From Deroplatys truncata (taxonomy: Eukaryota > Arthropoda > Insecta > Mantodea > Mantidae), in contig CM060990.1 in NCBI GenBank assembly GCA_030765065.1, forward strand, positions 496,734,190-496,798,189: 64,000 nucleotides of DNA. Reading direction: 5' to 3'. The position numbers and the translations under genes are program-made. Shown here piece after piece: positions 1 through 11,737 of the stretch. The notes under the pieces were generated by a model. That model did not search any database and was not told where the DNA came from. It saw only the letters and a list, made by a program, of their open reading frames with translations. Positions within the stretch are counted from its first letter, which is position 1. Each line of letters opens with the position of its first letter.

Positions 1-779
1 AATATACTGCTTTAGTTGGGGCAATTCATGTACAGATCCTTCATGAACAACACAAGAAGAATGTAAGAATAAATTTGAAATGCACTGATGAGCCTGCTGT
101 CAAAGCTGAACTGTGCAGAGTACCACCAACTTCTGATTGAGAAAGTGTGACAGATGTGGCATCTGGCTATTGACACGAAAAAGCAGCGTTGATATTTGCT
201 GAAGCACTAAACCAAAGAAACAGCTTGCACCATAATCGAATTCAATAAGCAGCAATATATGTTGTTTGTAAGTGATTGAATAGCAATATATATCTAAAAT
301 TTTGAGTGGTAAAAGAACAAAACGTAAATTGTTATGTTATTTTACATATAATTTCATCATCGTTTTCTATTTGGCATTTTCATGATAAAGACTTACTTTC
401 TCATTATCTTGTACTCTGGTTTCGATATATTTATGTGATTTAAAGCGAGCTAATGAAAGGTTTTCACTGTTGATTTTCACCATATTTCGCAAATAAATAC
501 TTGTAAAGATCTGGAATCCCAAGTAATTAGTAATTATTTAAGCACATATAAGGAATACAAAAATTTAAATCTTGAATGTAAATGCAGCCTCTTCGATGAG
601 TGATAGTTGAAGTCACAGGATTCAACAAGAATACTATGTATTCCTCAAAATCATTAATTTTCATCAGTTTGAAAGCTATTAATTGTCACAGGATTTTGCT
701 ACTCTCAAAAGGAGGAGAAGGATGATGATAATGATAGAGAAATTTTGTAAGCTTTAAACTTACTGCTGGAAATGACATA
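1..779. other. AT-rich stretch with no recognised gene
   Basis: I see no convincing coding region or named repeat. The first 250 bases translate into short open stretches on the plus strand with no family I recognise. The rest is AT-rich and looks like intron or decayed repeat leading into the LINE fragment downstream. Confidence 0.5.
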
Positions 780-1790
780 GAGGTAACCAGTAAATTACAG
801 GAAAATGCACTAAATTTGGCTGCTTAGTGGTTTACTGCCAATAATTTAGTACTCAGCAAGCAAAAAACTGAAAAAAATTAATTTTACACTTCATATAGTC
901 CTAATGATACTGAACAAAAATTTGTTAAACTTTAAGGAATAATCTTGCATAACAAATTAAGTTGGGAACACCATATTAATAGTGTGTGTTCAAAATTATC
1001 AAGGGTATATTTTTGCTTAGGAAACTTAAACACTGAATCAGTATAGACAAAGTAGTAATGACATATTTTGGCCTTTTTCACCCATACCTACAATATGGTT
1101 TGCTACTATGGGGGAGTAGCTCCCATGTAAAAGATGCATCTCTTAGGCAAAAGAGAGCCATTAGAATAATTATGGGAGAAACAGTAGGGAATCATGTAAA
1201 TTATTCCTCTCACAGCTAACCTTTTGCATGTGAAGGAAAAGCTAGGCAATTACCAATGTCGTAATGAAATACTCAAGTATGAAACTAGGTTAAGGAACAA
1301 TATCAATAAACCATATGTACGTTTAAGTAAATCTATAAATTCATATAACTATTTTGGTCTAAAATTATTTAACAAACTTCCACCTCAGGCTAAATGATGT
1401 GCAGGAAATATATTTAAAAGTATGTTTCATTAAGAAACCGTTTTACTCCAATGAAGAATTTTTCACAATAAGCAAGAGTGACCATATTTTTAGTCTATAA
1501 GACAAAGATACTGTCTTAATGTAAAGCTAAAATTAAGCATTAGTTATAACCTCTATTATTCACAAACATTTGCTTAATTTTATTTTTTCTTAACCATGAG
1601 TAAACAATGGCTGTTATTGTACTTCTTATACATTTTACCTTTAATGTGAATATATGATCAGATGTGTACTTGACATGTAATTGTGGAATATTCCATGAAT
1701 TTTGTTATAACTGACATGTTCCATATTGCTGTATGTAATCAGTGGATGAATAAAGATTCTACTCTACTCTATTCTTTTAAAAAAAAAAGG
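780..1790 (+). mobile_element. LINE 3-prime fragment (CR1/Jockey-like RT C-terminus and tail)
   Basis: Broken plus-strand translation shows the end of a non-LTR reverse transcriptase. There is a WFTANNLVLS-like stretch, then a thumb-like LGIILHNKLSWEHHI stretch, then the typical end region with YGLLLWG and QKRAIRIIMGE. The fragment finishes with AATAAAGA followed by a short CTACT-rich tail and an A-run, which is the expected LINE 3-prime end. The 5-prime half (endonuclease and palm) is absent and several stops and frame changes break the rest. It lies in the same direction as the host exon that begins about 40 bases beyond it. The clade is a best guess. Confidence 0.7.
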
Positions 1791-1829
1791 TAGGACAATT
1801 CATGTTAAATGAAAACTGAAAATTTTCAG

Positions 1830-2023
1830 GAAGAAGAGGAGGATTTTAGGGGCTTCAGAGATGAGGAAATCCCAAATGTTGTAAAACATGATAGACAAAG
1901 GGCTTATGAAGTTCCCACCCTGAACCCTGAAGATGTAACAGAAACAATGCTGGCTAACATTTGTTACCATAGTGGCAGAAAGGAATATGATAGTGTAAAA
2001 GGAACAACATGTCATCAGTGCAG
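1830..2023 (+). CDS. Internal exon of a CDCA7-like zinc-finger protein gene
   Basis: This 194-base exon has a TTTTCAG acceptor immediately before it and a consensus CAG/GTAAGT donor at its end. It reads phase 0 in and leaves two bases of an Arg codon. The peptide has an acidic start (EEEEDFRGF), a middle part NPEDVTETMLANI, and ends YDSVKGTTCHQCR. CDCA7 and CDCA7L proteins enter their C-terminal four-CXXC zinc finger (zf-4CXXC_R1) with the very similar YDKVLGNTCHQCRQKT, so this is the segment holding the first CxxC pair. CDCA7 is a nuclear protein that works with the HELLS remodeller in DNA methylation maintenance; that role is family knowledge. No other exon was found in the window. An in-frame ATG lies upstream at 1809, but the acceptor makes it intronic. 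A processed copy is unlikely because the donor is intact. Confidence 0.8.
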
Positions 2024-2194
2024 GTAAGTTTAAATGCATTTAAGTCTACTCACTTTTTTCTGATGTGTGAACTGCTTTGAAGGAACGCATTATGGTTATG
2101 GAATTGTCAAAATTTGATTTCTCTGTGAAGTATAAGAGGACGAAAGACAATTATCAAACATATATGTAAAACCATTCCCCCTACTCCCCAATCC
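2024..2194 (+). other. Start of the CDCA7-like intron
   Basis: Begins with the GTAAGT donor. There is no coding or repeat signal before the piggyBac target site at 2195. The next exon should encode the rest of the cysteine-rich domain on the plus strand, and I did not find it in this window. Confidence 0.6.
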
Positions 2195-2198
2195 TTAA

Positions 2199-2214
2199 CC
2201 CATTAAGGTCCAGT
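2199..2214 (+). repeat. piggyBac left terminal inverted repeat
   Basis: CCCATTAAGGTCCAGT follows the TTAA at 2195-2198 and pairs with 18232-18247 at 14 of 16 positions. Confidence 0.85.
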
Positions 2215-2514
2215 TTATTTTTTTCTTCAAAAAATTAAAAAAAACATTTAAAATATATTGGTTCAGTCTACAGAATGTCAATAATATTGTTGTTCTCACC
2301 ATGCGCACAGTAGCCCAAAATCACCTGATCTATAAACAGATTGCTGGGCATTGATCTTATCAAAACACACTGTAATAATGAACAGATACATTTATGCCTA
2401 TTGAATGCATTTTATGTTTAAATTTTATTCCTTAAAGCAATTACAGAACAATTAAGTCAATACACATTAATATTGAAACACATTTGGGTTGCCAAAAGTT
2501 TATCAACTTTGGTA

Positions 2515-3470
2515 AGGTTAGAACATTTTTGGCAGTGTGTTACATCACACTTTTTGCAGAATGTTACTGTCTGCCTTTTACAGCCTTCCACCTGACAGTG
2601 CCTCTGTTAAGAACATTTAGCCATATAGGCCCACAGCTTCTAACCAAATAAGATAGATTTCTCTCAAATGAATTGTTTGATAATATTGTGGCCCTAATAT
2701 TTTACGATCATCTCATCTGTGGTAAGGTGTTCTGAAAAATACCAAATTGCCGGAAAAAAGCATTTAGTATAGATATAAGTGGCCTTACCTTGAATCCTGT
2801 GTTATGCTTCTGATCATTAGCAAGAGCATTTTTGTTAAAATAAGTAAAGCTGAAGTACTGATTTAGAAACATGGTAATTGTTTTTACAATGTCTAATCTC
2901 AAATCTTGCTTCTATGACCAGTAGTTCCTCTAAGAAGGAATTCTATGGTATCCTGAAAGTAATAATATCCTGAGATAGCTGAGCACATCAGGATTGAATG
3001 GGTATGTTTTCATACGAGGCTGCATACAAAACAGTTTCTTGAACAATAAGTTCAAACATATAGGTATAATTTAGAATTTTCTCTCCAATCTCAAATTGCA
3101 AGCAATCGTTCAAACATCTTTTCATTTGTTCCCATTTTTCTTTAAAGCATGTTTATTTGCTGGAGTTTTTGTGTACTTAATTGCACTTTTACGTATCTTG
3201 CTGTTTTGTTGCAGATTTTCTTTTTTCCCCTTTCTTTTCTTTTAGTTGATTTTTCAGGCCTAGAGCTAGTTGCTAATAAGTCTTTCCTTTCAGAAACAGT
3301 GAAATGTACTTCAACAGGTCCGCAAATATCGCTCACATTTACTATTCCTTTTGCATCACCAGGTGATTCATCTTCAGTCAGACTGTCTAGATCAGGAGGT
3401 ATATCATTACATCAACTACATCACAAACATCATCAATTTTATTGGCAAAGTTATCATTGCCTGCTTCTTG
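2515..3470 (-). pseudogene. piggyBac transposase, decayed and internally deleted
   Basis: Minus-strand reading gives an acidic N-terminal part (DLDSLTEDESPGDA, near 3390-3340) and basic KSTKRKERGKKK. The piggyBac core follows: KVRPLISILNAFF (about 2800-2750), then in a shifted frame TDEMIVKY, GHNIIKQFI and KLWAYMAKC, which match the family's DESMVKY-GRH-KQFIRGKP-FGYKLW block. The reading then jumps to a C-terminal cysteine-rich part (RHCQVEGCKRQTVTFCKKC, about 2605-2545). The DDD-bearing stretches between these blocks are missing or unreadable, so the protein cannot be functional. Frameshifts and stops separate the blocks. The 5-prime end of the gene lay where the LINE pair inserted or beyond it (17986-18190). 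Confidence 0.8.
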
Positions 3471-3898
3471 TTGTGTAATTCCTTTGAATAGTAGACTATA
3501 ATTAATACATGTCATATCTCTGAATGTAATTTAAAATAGGGAAAGAAATAACTAACAAACCTCACATATTATCACCCTCATTTTCCACTAGTTTAAAATT
3601 GCAAAACTATCCCCTTAAAACATTATGAAATTCAATAATTATGCAACATAATTTATAAATCAGTGTACTTACATGCTAGCCTCCCTTCAAATAATACATA
3701 CAATACTGTTTGTTGAACCCCAGTTCACTTTTATTTCAAACAAGAAAGCCTGTAGATAGCAAATAATACATGTGGCAGATGCTTCCTTATTATTGCAGAA
3801 GCAACAGAGTAATGGCTATTGTGCCACATGCAGCTTTCCATGTGCTCAAGCAAGGATAACAGAAGTGCCTAACAGCCTATAAATAGATCACTTGTTTT

Positions 3899-3909
3899 TC
3901 AGCTCAAAT
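3899..3909 (+). repeat. Left target-site duplication of LINE pair A+B
   Basis: TCAGCTCAAAT here is repeated exactly at 17975-17985. It brackets both LINE copies as one unit inside piggyBac. Confidence 0.85.
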
Positions 3910-4400
3910 CCCCCTCAGGGCTCGCTTCGTATGAGTACGGGTTTGGCTCACCCGGGGTCCTGAGCCACTCATCGCCATCGTCATCCCTCCACCCTCGTCC
4001 GGTCGAGGTGGGTTCGTCCTCGTGTCCGGGGGACACAAGGTAGGCTCTCGTGCGTTCTTTGCATTTCATTTCCATGCTGCTCCTTGCCATTGTTTCTTTC
4101 TTCTCTGATTTCTCTTTCCGAACATTTCGCACACGACCATTCACACGTCTCTTTTCCTTCCTCCCCCCAGGGGCTCACCTTATGTGAGTACGGGTTAGGC
4201 GTACCCGGGGTGCCCGAGCCATTCATCCCCATTTTCAGACTCATCCCCGTCCGGTCGAGGTGGGTTCGTTCTCGTGGGTAGGCTCTCGTGCGTTCTGTGC
4301 ATTTCATTCCATACCGCCCTCGCCATCGATTCTTTCTTCTCTCTTCTATTTATGCACATTTCGCCCCACGTCCATTCATTCACACATCTATTTTTCTTCT
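3910..4400 (+). repeat. Two tandem 5-prime UTR units of the I-like LINE
   Basis: Unit 1 (about 3910-4163) and unit 2 (about 4164-4400) each start CCCC(T)CAGGG followed by a GAGTACGGGTT motif, then GTCCGGTCGAGGTGGGTTCG, then a TTCTTTCTTCTCT-type pyrimidine tract and a CATTCACAC stretch. Copy C has one such unit and copy B none. Repeated 5-prime UTR units can hold internal promoters in non-LTR elements; that function is inferred here. Confidence 0.75.
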
Positions 4401-4755
4401 TCGCCGGCCTAACTTGCGTGCGAAACGCCCACACAGTTTTATTTATTTTACATATTATTTTAATCCTCCGTTGACACAGCCTGACGGATACACGCGCACT
4501 GGGTGCGCAGCTGGGTGAGTGGGTAATGGCGTCATGTAGGGTATGTGTTTTCGTATCCGCTGTTCAACTGCAGTCCCGCGCGGGGGGTGCCATTGCATGA
4601 GCTGCTGACTTCTGACGGCGATTGGGTCTCTCTGTCTATAATATGGGAGGTGTGACCCTGGAGTGAGATAGGCCACTCACCCAAGCCGGCGTAACGACCG
4701 GGAAGTCAGAGCCCGAGGTCGGAGACGGTTGCAATGGTGGAGGATTTATTTCGCT

Positions 4756-6037
4756 ATGGAGCCCCCCTTTCTCCATAATTAATAACAAGTGCCGTAAAGT
4801 TTTGGTAACGGAAGTAGCACCATCGACATCTGGTTGTTACTTAGTCATTACGCGAACAGAGGAAGGCCAATCGTTTGAGAAGGTAAACCCTTTTATAGTT
4901 CAGAAGGGCATTGACTCAATTGCTGGTTCGCTTCATTCCTGCACTCGACTTAGAAACGGTTCATTATTGGTACAAAGCAAGTCCGACCAACAACTAACAC
5001 CTTGTTGCGCGCTACGCTTCTCCACGGTTATCCCATCCGTGTTGAGAAGCACCGCACCCTGAATTCCTGTCGAGGCGTCGTCACCACGCATAGCCTCGAT
5101 GGTATATTGGACGATGACGTAGTGGAATATCTTACGAACAAAAGGTGACAGCGGTTCATCGAGTGTAGGCTAAACGCGACGGAGTGTTGGTACCAACTCG
5201 TACCCTGTTTTTCACGTTCGATGGCGTCGATCTGCCAACTAGTATTACAGCACGGTACGAACGTATTGCGGTGAGGCCCTATACTCCTAGACCTCTGCGT
5301 TGTTTCAAATGCCAACGTTTTGAGCATACGCAAGTCTCATGTAAGAGTGCCGTTACTATCTGTGCCTCATGTAGCCAGCCGTCACACGATGATACCTGTT
5401 CATCCGGACCCGTCTGCGTTAACTGCAAAGGGTCTCATTCTGCTTCATTTGCCGACTGTCCGCGGTACTTGGACGAGAAGGCGATCCAGGAGATCCGGGT
5501 AAAGGAGAAACTCCTTCGCCGAAGCCCGGAGGCGTTACCATGCGCGCCAACCTTCGCTCCTGCGATCGGGAACATTCAGTTCTGTTGTTGCCTCGCCAGT
5601 GCACCGGAAGGATGCAGAGACTCAAACCCGGACGATGACTGCATTGACCGCCACTAACATTCGGTCCATTTCAGCTACAGTTATCAAGCCCTCTAAACCT
5701 GGTCCAAAGGTTATGAAGTTACAAGGCAATGAGAAAGAATCGAAGCAGAAATTTCGTAGAGAAGATTTTTTGAAAGACCCTCCGCGTGCACGCGGTAAGA
5801 AGAGTTCACCTTCCCCTCCTTGAAGGTCGCAGTCCCAGGATGCTCCTGGGACAAGCCGCGCTCAGCGGCCACCTTCACCCATTGCCACCCAGAACCGATT
5901 CTCGCCGCTTGAATCGGTTTCTGATACTGAGCGCGTGGGCCCTCCCTTCGAGGAGCCAATGGAATCTTAAAAACTGCATACAAAAAGCCTGAGTCCCAAT
6001 GTTAAGCATAAGGTTATTTTAAGCCGCCCTTCTAAGT
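4756..6037 (+). pseudogene. LINE copy A ORF1 (gag-like nucleic-acid-binding protein)
   Basis: The start is placed at the ATG beginning MEP, by comparison with copies B and C. An N-terminal region (LVTEVAPSTSGCYLV, then GSLLVQSKSDQQ) leads to three zinc knuckles near 5300-5470: CFKCQRFEHTQVSC, CASCSQPSHDDTC and CVNCKGSHSASFADC. These follow a conserved RPYTPRPLR approach. A basic, Pro/Ser-rich tail runs to a stop after an SRPSK-like end. In I-type elements this protein coats the RNA in the retrotransposition particle. There are frameshifts soon after the start, before the knuckles and in the tail. Confidence 0.75.
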
Positions 6038-6059
6038 AGACAGTTTATCCCTTTTCTTG

Positions 6060-9000
6060 ATGGCTATCCTGACCTGGAATGTACGTGGTGTACGATCGCA
6101 TAGGGCGGAACTGCAACTTTTATTGCGTTCCCATTCACCTATGGTCGTGTGTTTGCAGGAGACCAAGCTTCGCCCTCATAACTCTTTTGCTCTCTGAGGG
6201 TACACTCCGGTTCGCTATGATCTTGAACCGGATGAGGGTGCTCCTGCTCATGGAGATGTCATGTTCTTAGTACGTAACGACGTTCATTTTCAAACTCTCA
6301 CACTTACGTCCGACTTGCAAGCTGTTGCCGTTATGCTTCAATTACCCGGCTTTTTCTTTTCTGTTTGCTCTGTGTATTCACCTCCGTCTCCCCTCGCTTT
6401 AGCGGACGTTCGAGATCTCCTGTCCGCTCTCCCAACACCATTTCTTCTGTTGGGAGATTTTAATGCCCATCACCCCCTGTGGGGTTCACCAAGGGCTTGT
6501 GCGAGGGAAACTCTTCTTTCCGACATTTTTGATCAGTTCAACCTCTCTATCCTCAAAACAGGTGAACCTACTTTTATTTCTGATTCTTTTGGTTCGTTCT
6601 CTCACTTAGACCTTGCCGTTTGCTCCATCCCGCTTGCTAGTCGTCTGCAGTGGAACGTCGTCGCTGACACCTACTCATGCGACCATTACCCCTGCATCGT
6701 TTCTCTTTTGTCTCACCACGTACAGCATTCCAGAGTACCTACCTGGATATTCAGAAAAGCCGACTGGAGATTGTATTCCAGCCTCGTGTCTTTTGCGGAC
6801 CAGCCCTTCACTGACGTTAACCAAATGGTGCAGCACCTTATGTCTACGATCTGCCGCGGAACGCACAATTCCCCGATCATCCTCTCACCCTCCGCATATT
6901 CCTGTTCCGTGGTGGAACGAGGATTGTCGGGACGCCGTTCGTGCTCGTAGGACTGCGCTTAGGGTGTTTCGGCGACACCCTACACTTGATAATTTGGTTA
7001 CTTTTAAACAATCGCGCGCCAGGGCTCGTCGCATTATTCAGGATAACAAGAAGGTGTCTTGGGTTCGTTTTGTCGAGTCTTTTAATCGCTTTACACCTTC
7101 CTATGTTTAGGATAAACTTCGTCTCTTCTCCGGTAAAGTGTCGCATTGTACTGTGTCTGGCCTTCAGGTTTCCAATGCCACTATAGTGGATCCGGCCGCC
7201 ATTGCTAAAATCTGGGTGCTGCCTTTGAGGCGGTTTCCAGTTCAGAGCATTATTCCGCCGGCTTTCGCACTCTCAAAGACCGGCTGGATGCCGATACCTT
7301 TAATTTTCGGTGTGCTAATAAGGAGTGTTATAATGAACTTTTCACAATGAGGGAGCTGGAGCATGCTCTTCGTTGCTCTAGGCACTCCGCTCCTGGGCCG
7401 GACGGCATTCATGTCCTGATGATACAGAACCTTTCAGCTGACAGTAAACTCCTTCTCTTAAAGGTCTATAACCGTATTTGGCAACACGGCATTTTTCCTT
7501 CTGTTTGGCGCGAAGCCACCATTGTCCCTATACTTAAGCCTGGGAAGGATCGCCAACTACCTTCCAGCTACCGCCCTATCTCCCTCACCAGTTGCATTTG
7601 CAAGGTGATGGAGCGCATGATCAACGGGCAGTTGACATGGTGGTTTGAGTCTCAGAAACTTCTAGCGAACGCTCAGTGCGGATTTCGTCGCTATCGCTCT
7701 ACCGTCGACCATCTGGTGTCTGTCGACGCATATTCTGAACGGATTTCTGAGAAAGTGTCAAACAGTTGCTGTGTTTTTGACCTAGAGAAAGCTTATGACA
7801 CTTGTTGGAGGGGCTGCATTTTACGTAAACTTCACGCATGGATTTTACGCGGTCGTCTTCCCATATTTCTTCGGGAGTTTATGACGGACCGCGTCTTTCG
7901 TGTACGTGTGGGCTCGGTTTTATCTAGTCGTTTTATTCAAGAAAGCGGTGTACCGCAGGGCTCTGTACTCAGTGTCACACTTTTTGCAATTGCTATCAAC
8001 CCCATTGTTGATTGTATTCCACTTGGTATTTCATCGTCTCTTTTCGTTGACGATTTTGCCATTTATTGTAGTTCACGGCGGACCTGTCTACTCGAACTCC
8101 GTCTCCAGAGCTGTATCGACCGTCTCTATGCCTGGAGTAACGTAACGGCTGTAATTTCTCCGCCGAGAAATCCGTCTGCATTAATTTCTGGCGCCGGGAG
8201 GCTTTCCCTCCGCCCTCTCTCCATCTTGGGCCGGAGGTCCTTCCATTTGCAGGCGAGGCGAAATTTTGGGGGTTGATCGTTGATCGAAACCTGAGCTGTA
8301 CTTCTCACGTTTCCTTTTTAAAAGCAAAGTGTGACCGTTCTCTTAATATTTTACGTGTTTTAAGTGGCACATCCTGGGGAGCGATCGGACCGTCCTTCTG
8401 TGTCTTTATCGTTCTTTGGTCCGATCCAAACTTGATTACGGATGCATTGTCTATTCATCGGCACGTCCATCTGTGTTACGTCGCTTGAATGCCATTCATC
8501 ATCGTGGTATCAGTCGCTACAGGGGCCTTTCCAACTAGCCCTGTACCCAGTCTGTCTGCTGAAGCTGCAGAGCCTCCGCTGTCCTCCAGGCGTGAGATGC
8601 TTTTGTGCAGCTATGCCTGTCGACACTCAAGCTTGCCTGACCACCCGTCCTTCGAGTTATTTTACGCGGAGTCGCTTGATCGGCAATATTTAATTAGCTC
8701 CTCTGCATTGCTCCCTCCAGGGGTTCGATTTCGACAGCTTCTTCTACATCTGGACGTTACGCCAGCGCCGGCCCTTCCAAGGGGGGAAACGCGTTTTCCT
8801 CCATGGTTGCGCGCTAAGGCCCACTGTCACCTTGGGTTAGCGTCGATGTCGAAGAATGAGACCCCTTCTTCAGTCTTTAGATCAGCGTTTGTAGAACTTC
8901 AGGCGCAATTCGGGGACTTTCATTTTATCTTTACCGATGGATCTAAGACTGATGCTGGAGTAGGGTGTTTATGGTGAAAATAGTTTTACCTTTCGTTTAC

Positions 9001-9702
9001 CGGGGCAATGTTCGATTTTCACCGCCGAACTTTTTAGCATTTATCAGTCTCTTTTATACATTCAGCGGCACGACTTACGGCACTGTTTTATTTGTTCAGA
9101 CTGCCTGAGTGCTCTTCAAACTATTAGCGCGCTGTACAGTCAACACCCGCTCGTACAGCGCATTCATGACCTGCTCCACTCGCTTGGTGTTTCCGGGATC
9201 GGCGTCTCCTTCATGTGGGCATCCCAGGGAACAAGTCTGCCGACGCCGCTGCCAAATCGGCGATTTTATCACCCATAAGTTTTACCTGTGTTGTTCCCTG
9301 GTCAGATTTGTTTATTATTTTACGTCGCCGCATCCTCTCGCTTTGGAGCGATGAGTGGACGGCCCTCCGGGGGAACAAGTTGCGGGAGGTTAAACCTCTT
9401 TCGTTAGTCTGGGGTACCTCTTCTCGTTCTTCTCGTCGGGAAGAGGTACTTTTAGCCCTCTACGAATCGGACATTGCCTTTTTAGTCATAGAGACCTGCT
9501 CAGTGGTGGCCCCGCACCAGTATGTGAGCAGTGTGATTCGACAACGGTGCGTCACATCTTAACAGAGTGTCAAGTTTTAGCTCCATTGCGCGTTCGTTTG
9601 GGTCTGCCTGTTGGCTTAGCCAACGTTTTGGCAGACGACGCGCGTGCTGTAGAATGTGTTTTACGTTTTATTAGCGACAGTGATTTTAATCTGCCCATTT
9701 GA
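6060..9702 (+). pseudogene. LINE copy A ORF2 (endonuclease, reverse transcriptase, RNase H)
   Basis: It starts MAILTWNVRGVRSHR, the usual APE endonuclease opening. The catalytic GDFNAHHPLWGS lies near 6460. The RT domain (7347-8276) is one long open stretch with PGPDGIHVLMIQNL, PSSYRPISLTSCICK, DLEKAYDTCWRG, GVPQGSVLS and an intact FVDDFAIY active site. RNase H follows with FIFTDGSKTDAGVG (about 8928) and a damaged second motif near 9215. A cysteine-bearing C-terminus ends at 9702. At least five frame changes separate the parts, so no full enzyme can be made, although the RT block itself is open for about 310 codons. Confidence 0.82.
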
Positions 9703-9950
9703 TGCGTTGAGCGTCCTTTAGTTTTGTAATTTTATATTCTCTGTTTTAATGGGGACTACTCCCCAGTGGACATATGGCGCTCATGTCCCATGCGTTCTAC
9801 AGTTCTTGACACGTGGTTAAATTCTTTTATTGTTTTGTTCGACATGTTTTAGTGGTGGTGGTTTTAGCAATTGTGTGCGTGTTTTTTAGTGTTTTTGACT
9901 TAGCTGATTTTTCCGTATTTCACTTCTTGAATTTTATATTTTACACGTTG

Positions 9951-9987
9951 TAAGGGCGTTGATGACCTTTGATGTTTAGCGCCTTAA
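9951..9987 (+). other. 3-prime end hairpin of LINE copy A
   Basis: AAGGGCG(T)T and AGCG-CCTT arms flank a loop near the 3-prime end. The arms are imperfect here but perfect (nine pairs) in copy B and present in copy C. Likely part of the 3-prime recognition structure; the function is inferred. Confidence 0.6.
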
Positions 9988-10385
9988 CCCCATATGATCA
10001 TTATTCTTCCTCGCCGGCCTACCTTGCGTGCGAAACGCCCACACCCTTTTGGTTTATTTTCCGATTTTATTTATTTTAATCCTCCGTGGGCACAGCCTGA
10101 CGGATACCCGCAGGGCTGGGTGAGTGAGTAATGGCGTCATCCCCACCACCCGGGGTCGTCATGTAGGGCCTGTATTCCTATCCGCTGTTCAACTGTAGTC
10201 CCACAGGAAGACTTGCATGAGCTACTGACTTCCCAAGGTCATTGGGTCCCTCTGTCAAAGTTCTGGGAGGTGTGACCCTGGGGTGAGACCGGTATGGATA
10301 GGTCACTCACCCAAGCTGGGGTAACGCCCGGGAAGTCAGAGCCCGAGGTCGGAGACGGTTGCAATGGTGGATGATTTCTTTAGCT

Positions 10386-11737
10386 ATGGAGCCCTATTTT
10401 TCCATTACTTCAAACAAGTGTCGTAAAGTATTTGTAACAGAAGTAACACCATCGACATCTGGTTGTTACTTGGTCATTACCCGAACAGAAGAAGGACAAT
10501 CTTTTGAGGTGAACCCTTTCATTATCCAGAAGGGCATTGATTTTATTGCTGGTTCCCTTCATTCCTGCACTCGACTTAGAAACGGTTCATTATTGGTACA
10601 AAGCAAGTCCGACCAACAACTAAGACCTTGTTGCGCGCTACGCTTCTCCACGGTTATCCCATCCGTTTGAGAAGCCCCGCACCTTGAATTCCTGTCGAGG
10701 CGACGTCACCACCCATACCTCGATGGTATGTCGGACGATGAACTGGTCGAATATCTTTATGATCAAAAGGTAACAGCGGTTCACCGAGTGCAGGCTAAAC
10801 GCGACGAAATGTTGGTACCCACTCGTACCTGCTTCTAACTTTCGATGGCGTCGATGCCCACGAGTATTTCAGCAGGGTACGAACGCATTGCGGTGAGGCC
10901 CTATATTCCCAGACCTCTGCGTTGTTTCAGATGCCAACGTTTTGGGCATACGCAAGTCTCTTGTAAGAGTGCCGTTTCCATCTGTGCCTCATGTGGTCAG
11001 CCCTCACACGATGGTACCTGCTCATCACCCCTCGTCTGCCTTAATTGCAAAGGGTCTCATTCTGCGTCATTTGCTGACTCCGCAGTACTTGCACGAGAAG
11101 GCGACCCAGGAGATCCAGGTAAAGGAAAAGCTCTCCAGCGCTGAAGCCCGAAGGCGTTACCATACGCGCCAACCTGCGCTCCTGCGATCGGGTACATTCA
11201 GCTCTGGTGTTGCCTCGCCAGTACCCCGGAAGGATGCCGAAACTCAGATCAGGACCATGACTGCCATGACCGCAACTATCATCCTGCCGTCCATCTGTGG
11301 CACACTTGTTAATCTAAAGCTGGTCCTAAGGTACTGAAGTCTCAAGGCACTGAGAAGAAATCAAAGTAGAAACTTCGGTATATTTTATTAAGTACTGTAC
11401 ATTTTTACTTGAAATACATAATTTAGAAACAATTAACATATGTGCAACAAATTTTGCAAAAGCAAAGGAAGATTTTCTTAAAGACCCCCCTGCGTGCGCG
11501 CAGTAACAAAAGTTCATCTCCTCGGGGGTCGCAGACCCAGGACGCTCCTGGGACAAGACGCGCTCAGCGGCGCCCTTCACCTATTGCCACCCAGAACCGA
11601 TTCTCGGTGCTTGAATCGGTTTCTGGCACTGAGCGCGTGGGTCCTTCGAGGAGCCTATGGAGTCTGACCAACTCCATAACCAAATCCCGAGCCCCAAGGT
11701 TAACCAGAAAGTTATTTTGAGTCGCCTTTCTAAGTAG
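10386..11737 (+). pseudogene. LINE copy B ORF1
   Basis: The ATG is at MEPYFSITSNKCRK. The reading is open for about 94 codons, then shifts. The knuckle block lies at 10900-11090: CFRCQRFGHTQVSC, CASCGQPSHDGTC and CLNCKGSHSASFADS. The last knuckle has lost its final Cys (Ser in its place, next to a small deletion). An AT-rich insert at about 11370-11460, foreign to copies A and C, breaks the tail region. The final coding stretch ends at the same SRLSK stop as in copy C. Confidence 0.72.

Larger units (their letters stand above)
3910..10006 (+). mobile_element. I-group-like LINE, copy A (full-length structure, broken)
   Basis: About 6.1 kb with the complete plan of this family: a 5-prime UTR with repeated units, ORF1 with CCHC knuckles, ORF2 with AP endonuclease, reverse transcriptase and RNase H, and a 3-prime UTR ending in a hairpin. 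ORF1 knuckles and an RNase H point to the I superclade. It is GC-richer than its surroundings. It joins copy B directly, near 10007, without a copy of the 11-base target duplication between them. Its coding regions carry many frameshifts. Parallel copies are B (10007-17974) and C (48309-55656), so differences among the three can be read as copy-specific damage. Confidence 0.85.

Noticed and set aside
1800-2039. Minus-strand open stretch of 79 codons over the CDCA7-like exon
   Set aside because: Antisense shadow; the plus strand has the splice signals and the zinc-finger motif.
3899-4434. Overlapping minus-strand open stretches of 80-108 codons
   Set aside because: They are antisense to the GC-rich repeated 5-prime UTR of the I-like LINE and have no family match; the same pattern recurs at 48261-48594.
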